This document shows, piece by piece, positions 62,541 to 64,000 of a stretch of 64,000 bases of DNA. A program made the position numbers and the translations under genes. The notes beneath the pieces are model-generated. The model did no database searches. It worked only from the letters and a program-made list of their open reading frames with translations, and was not told the origin of the DNA. The stretch covers positions 1 through 64,000 of the forward strand of contig CAIWHP010000273.1 in the NCBI GenBank assembly GCA_903912445.1, written 5' to 3'. The stretch's first letter is position 1; each line of letters starts with the position of its first letter. The stretch is from an uncultured Lentisphaerota bacterium. GTDB taxonomy: Bacteria > Verrucomicrobiota > Kiritimatiellia > CAIQIC01.

Positions 62541-64000
62541 TCATCTCCGTGGAGCGGAAGCGTTACCTTGCGTGGAGACGGGGAAAGCATCCGTGCGGAA
62601 AGGCGACGCCGGCAGGCCCGCCCCATTGAAGAGATTGCAGGTGGGGTTGTCGGCCCAGGCGTAACGCAGGGCGCTGGGTTGCGTGACTTTGTCGGACCAG
62701 ACAACCACGGCGTTGCCGTCGATTCTCGCCTTCGCCCACACCCACTGGCGGTCCGCTCCGCAGATGGCGAAGCCTTCCAACTCGCTGTCGGGACTGTTGC
62801 GGACAAGCGGCGCCGTGAGGCCGCTGCTCGTGTGCACAGCGCACCTCGCGGGGAGCGGCCGCGCCACCAGCCCGCCATCCGTATGCCGGAATGTTACGCG
62901 CATGGTTTTCCCTTCAACCTTCATGGTGGCGTACAACGGCCCGCTATACGGGATATCCTTGCCGTAGTTGTTCGCGAGTGCGATGCGCGCGAGACGGTCT
63001 CCGGCGTCCTGTTTGTTGATAGGATGGATGTCCTTTGCTTCACCGATATCGATCAACACGGCCTGTCCCGTGGCGGGCAGCGCGAGGGCCAGAGCTTGGG
63101 CTTCGCGAGTTTCTGCCCAAGCGCTTTCTGACGGCGCATTGCTTTTCTCCAGATAGTTCGCCAGCTGGCAATAGTAGAACGGCAACCCGTCGCGGCCCCA
63201 TTGCTTGCGCCAGTCTTTGATCAAGAGCGGGAAGGCCTCGCGATATTCCCAAGCGCGTCCGCGGTTGGCCTCGCCCTGATACCAGATGACACCGGCGAGT
63301 TGAAAAGGAACCAGCGGCGCGATCATACCGTTGAACAAATCCGAGGCCACGGTGGCAGCGAGCAGCGCGGGCGGTTTCGGTGGCGCGGGCAGCGCAGTCA
63401 GAGGAGGCAGTGTGAACTCCGCTTTCGCGTGCCACGTACCCGCGAGGGACACCGGGCCGGCATTGAAGGCCCGTGCGTTGTTATGAACGGCCAGCGTAGC
63501 CGCAGGCGAGAACACGCGGAGCGTCAGGATATTTTTGCCCGGCTTGATCAGCGCAGCGGTCACGTGGCAGAGGCGCGGCATGCCTTCGCCGGTGACTTTC
63601 TCCAGCGTCGTCTCCGAAATTTTCTTGCCGTTCCAGAAGACGCTTTCGAACCCCTTCACATCGCCCAGCAGCACGTTCAGACCTTGCGCGATGGCTGCTG
63701 CCGGAACATCCACTTCGCGCCGCAACCAGACCGCGCCGTATTCCGGCAAGCCGGGTGCCGAAATCTTTCCAGGCAGCGTGACCGGCGTCCAGCCCTCCGC
63801 AGTCTCCGCCAGGAACGGCGCCGCATCCGCTGGTTTGTCCTCGCGTCCGGTCGAGCGTATCCACGCTGCGAAGTCAGCCGCAAACGCTTTGATCCGCGCA
63901 GGATACTCGCGTCGCGCCTGCTTGCCCGCCGTCTGTGCTGCGGCCAGCGAAGGGAGCGTCGCGACAGCTTCCGTGCTCGTCCATGCTTCCGATGGTGTGC
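62541..64000 (-). CDS. Sialate-O-acetylesterase-like protein, 5' end off the window
   Basis: The frame is open from the window edge (TPSEAWTS...) to a TGA at 62541, about 485 residues visible. TPSEAWTS corresponds to the GGTxxEAW region that follows the GQSN nucleophile block in this family, so the nucleophile lies just outside the window. A beta-sandwich (YGAVWLRREVDVPAAAI ... FESVFWNGKKIS) is followed by NGMIAPLVPFQLAGVIWYQGEANRG, the WYQGE block with catalytic-region Glu, and a C-terminal sandwich. It would remove O-acetyl groups from sugars. Its stop is 85 nt before the next gene's start. Confidence 0.88.
   Translation of the reverse strand, partial: TPSEAWTSTEAVATLPSLAAAQTAGKQARREYPARIKAFAADFAAWIRSTGREDKPADAAPFLAETAEGWTPVTLPGKISAPGLPEYGAVWLRREVDVPAAAIAQGLNVLLGDVKGFESVFWNGKKISETTLEKVTGEGMPRLCHVTAALIKPGKNILTLRVFSPAATLAVHNNARAFNAGPVSLAGTWHAKAEFTLPPLTALPAPPKPPALLAATVASDLFNGMIAPLVPFQLAGVIWYQGEANRGRAWEYREAFPLLIKDWRKQWGRDGLPFYYCQLANYLEKSNAPSESAWAETREAQALALALPATGQAVLIDIGEAKDIHPINKQDAGDRLARIALANNYGKDIPYSGPLYATMKVEGKTMRVTFRHTDGGLVARPLPARCAVHTSSGLTAPLVRNSPDSELEGFAICGADRQWVWAKARIDGNAVVVWSDKVTQPSALRYAWADNPTCNLFNGAGLPASPFRTDAFPVSTQGNASAPRR

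Noticed and set aside
1-64000. Bacteroidota-type polysaccharide-utilisation locus
   Set aside because: No SusC/SusD pair or hybrid two-component protein is present. Tat-type sulfatases and the PEP-CTERM protein fit Verrucomicrobiota-like bacteria better.
1-64000. tRNA, rRNA or insertion-sequence genes
   Set aside because: I saw no cloverleaf, rRNA segment or transposase-like protein. Gaps between genes are all shorter than about 220 nt.

Overview
The window looks like a chromosomal segment from a Verrucomicrobiota/Kiritimatiellota-type bacterium. By eye the G+C is high. Nearly every product is secreted, sulfatases with Tat-type RRDFLK leaders abound, and there is one PEP-CTERM protein built of autotransporter-type beta-strand repeats. 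No SusC/SusD pair is present, which argues against a Bacteroidota polysaccharide locus. The phylum is inferred from gene content only.

Layout. (1) Positions 1-39156, minus strand: about 20 tightly packed genes, many joined by 4-nt ATGA overlaps. In genomic order they are a truncated secreted protein, an SGNH-type esterase, four consecutive GH106-like rhamnosidase paralogues, a beta-propeller glycosidase-like protein, two sulfatases, an esterase, a GH37 trehalase-like enzyme, a putative TIM-barrel glycosidase, a pectate-lyase-like beta-helix, a protein with two fused sulfatase domains, another beta-helix, a sulfatase, a GH32-like protein, a GH99/WbsX-like protein and two more sulfatases. (2) 39355-42288: a PEP-CTERM surface protein. 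(3) 42485-46134: a LuxR-type response regulator and a large propeller-type sensor kinase. (4) 46352-52378, plus strand: a sulfatase, a uroporphyrinogen-decarboxylase-like (MtaA-like) protein and a GH78 rhamnosidase. (5) 52497-64000, minus strand: a large GH5-like secreted protein, a signal-peptide-only mini-ORF, two sulfatases, a propeller/acetylesterase fusion and a truncated sialate-O-acetylesterase-like gene.

Together these genes look like a catabolic locus for a sulfated, acylated, rhamnose-containing polysaccharide. Ten sulfatase domains in nine genes would remove sulfate, esterases would remove acyl groups, GH106/GH78 enzymes would remove rhamnose, and beta-helix and other GH proteins would cut the backbone. 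The two-component pair in the middle probably senses a product. No sulfatase-maturing enzyme, transporter or exosortase is present, so those must lie elsewhere.

The most unusual signal is at the DNA level. A palindrome, consensus TTCCAANNNTTGGAA, occurs more than 20 times between 1.5 and 46.3 kb, in clusters of one to five. Neighbouring palindromes are 31-32 bp apart centre to centre, about three helical turns. They sit between genes and also inside genes, in frame, almost always at the junction between the signal peptide and the mature enzyme. The palindrome has no stop codon in any frame and is read as FQxLEK, FPxxGK or FSNAWK. Other repeat families have also entered coding regions here, including two different ones at the same site of paralogous GH106 proteins.
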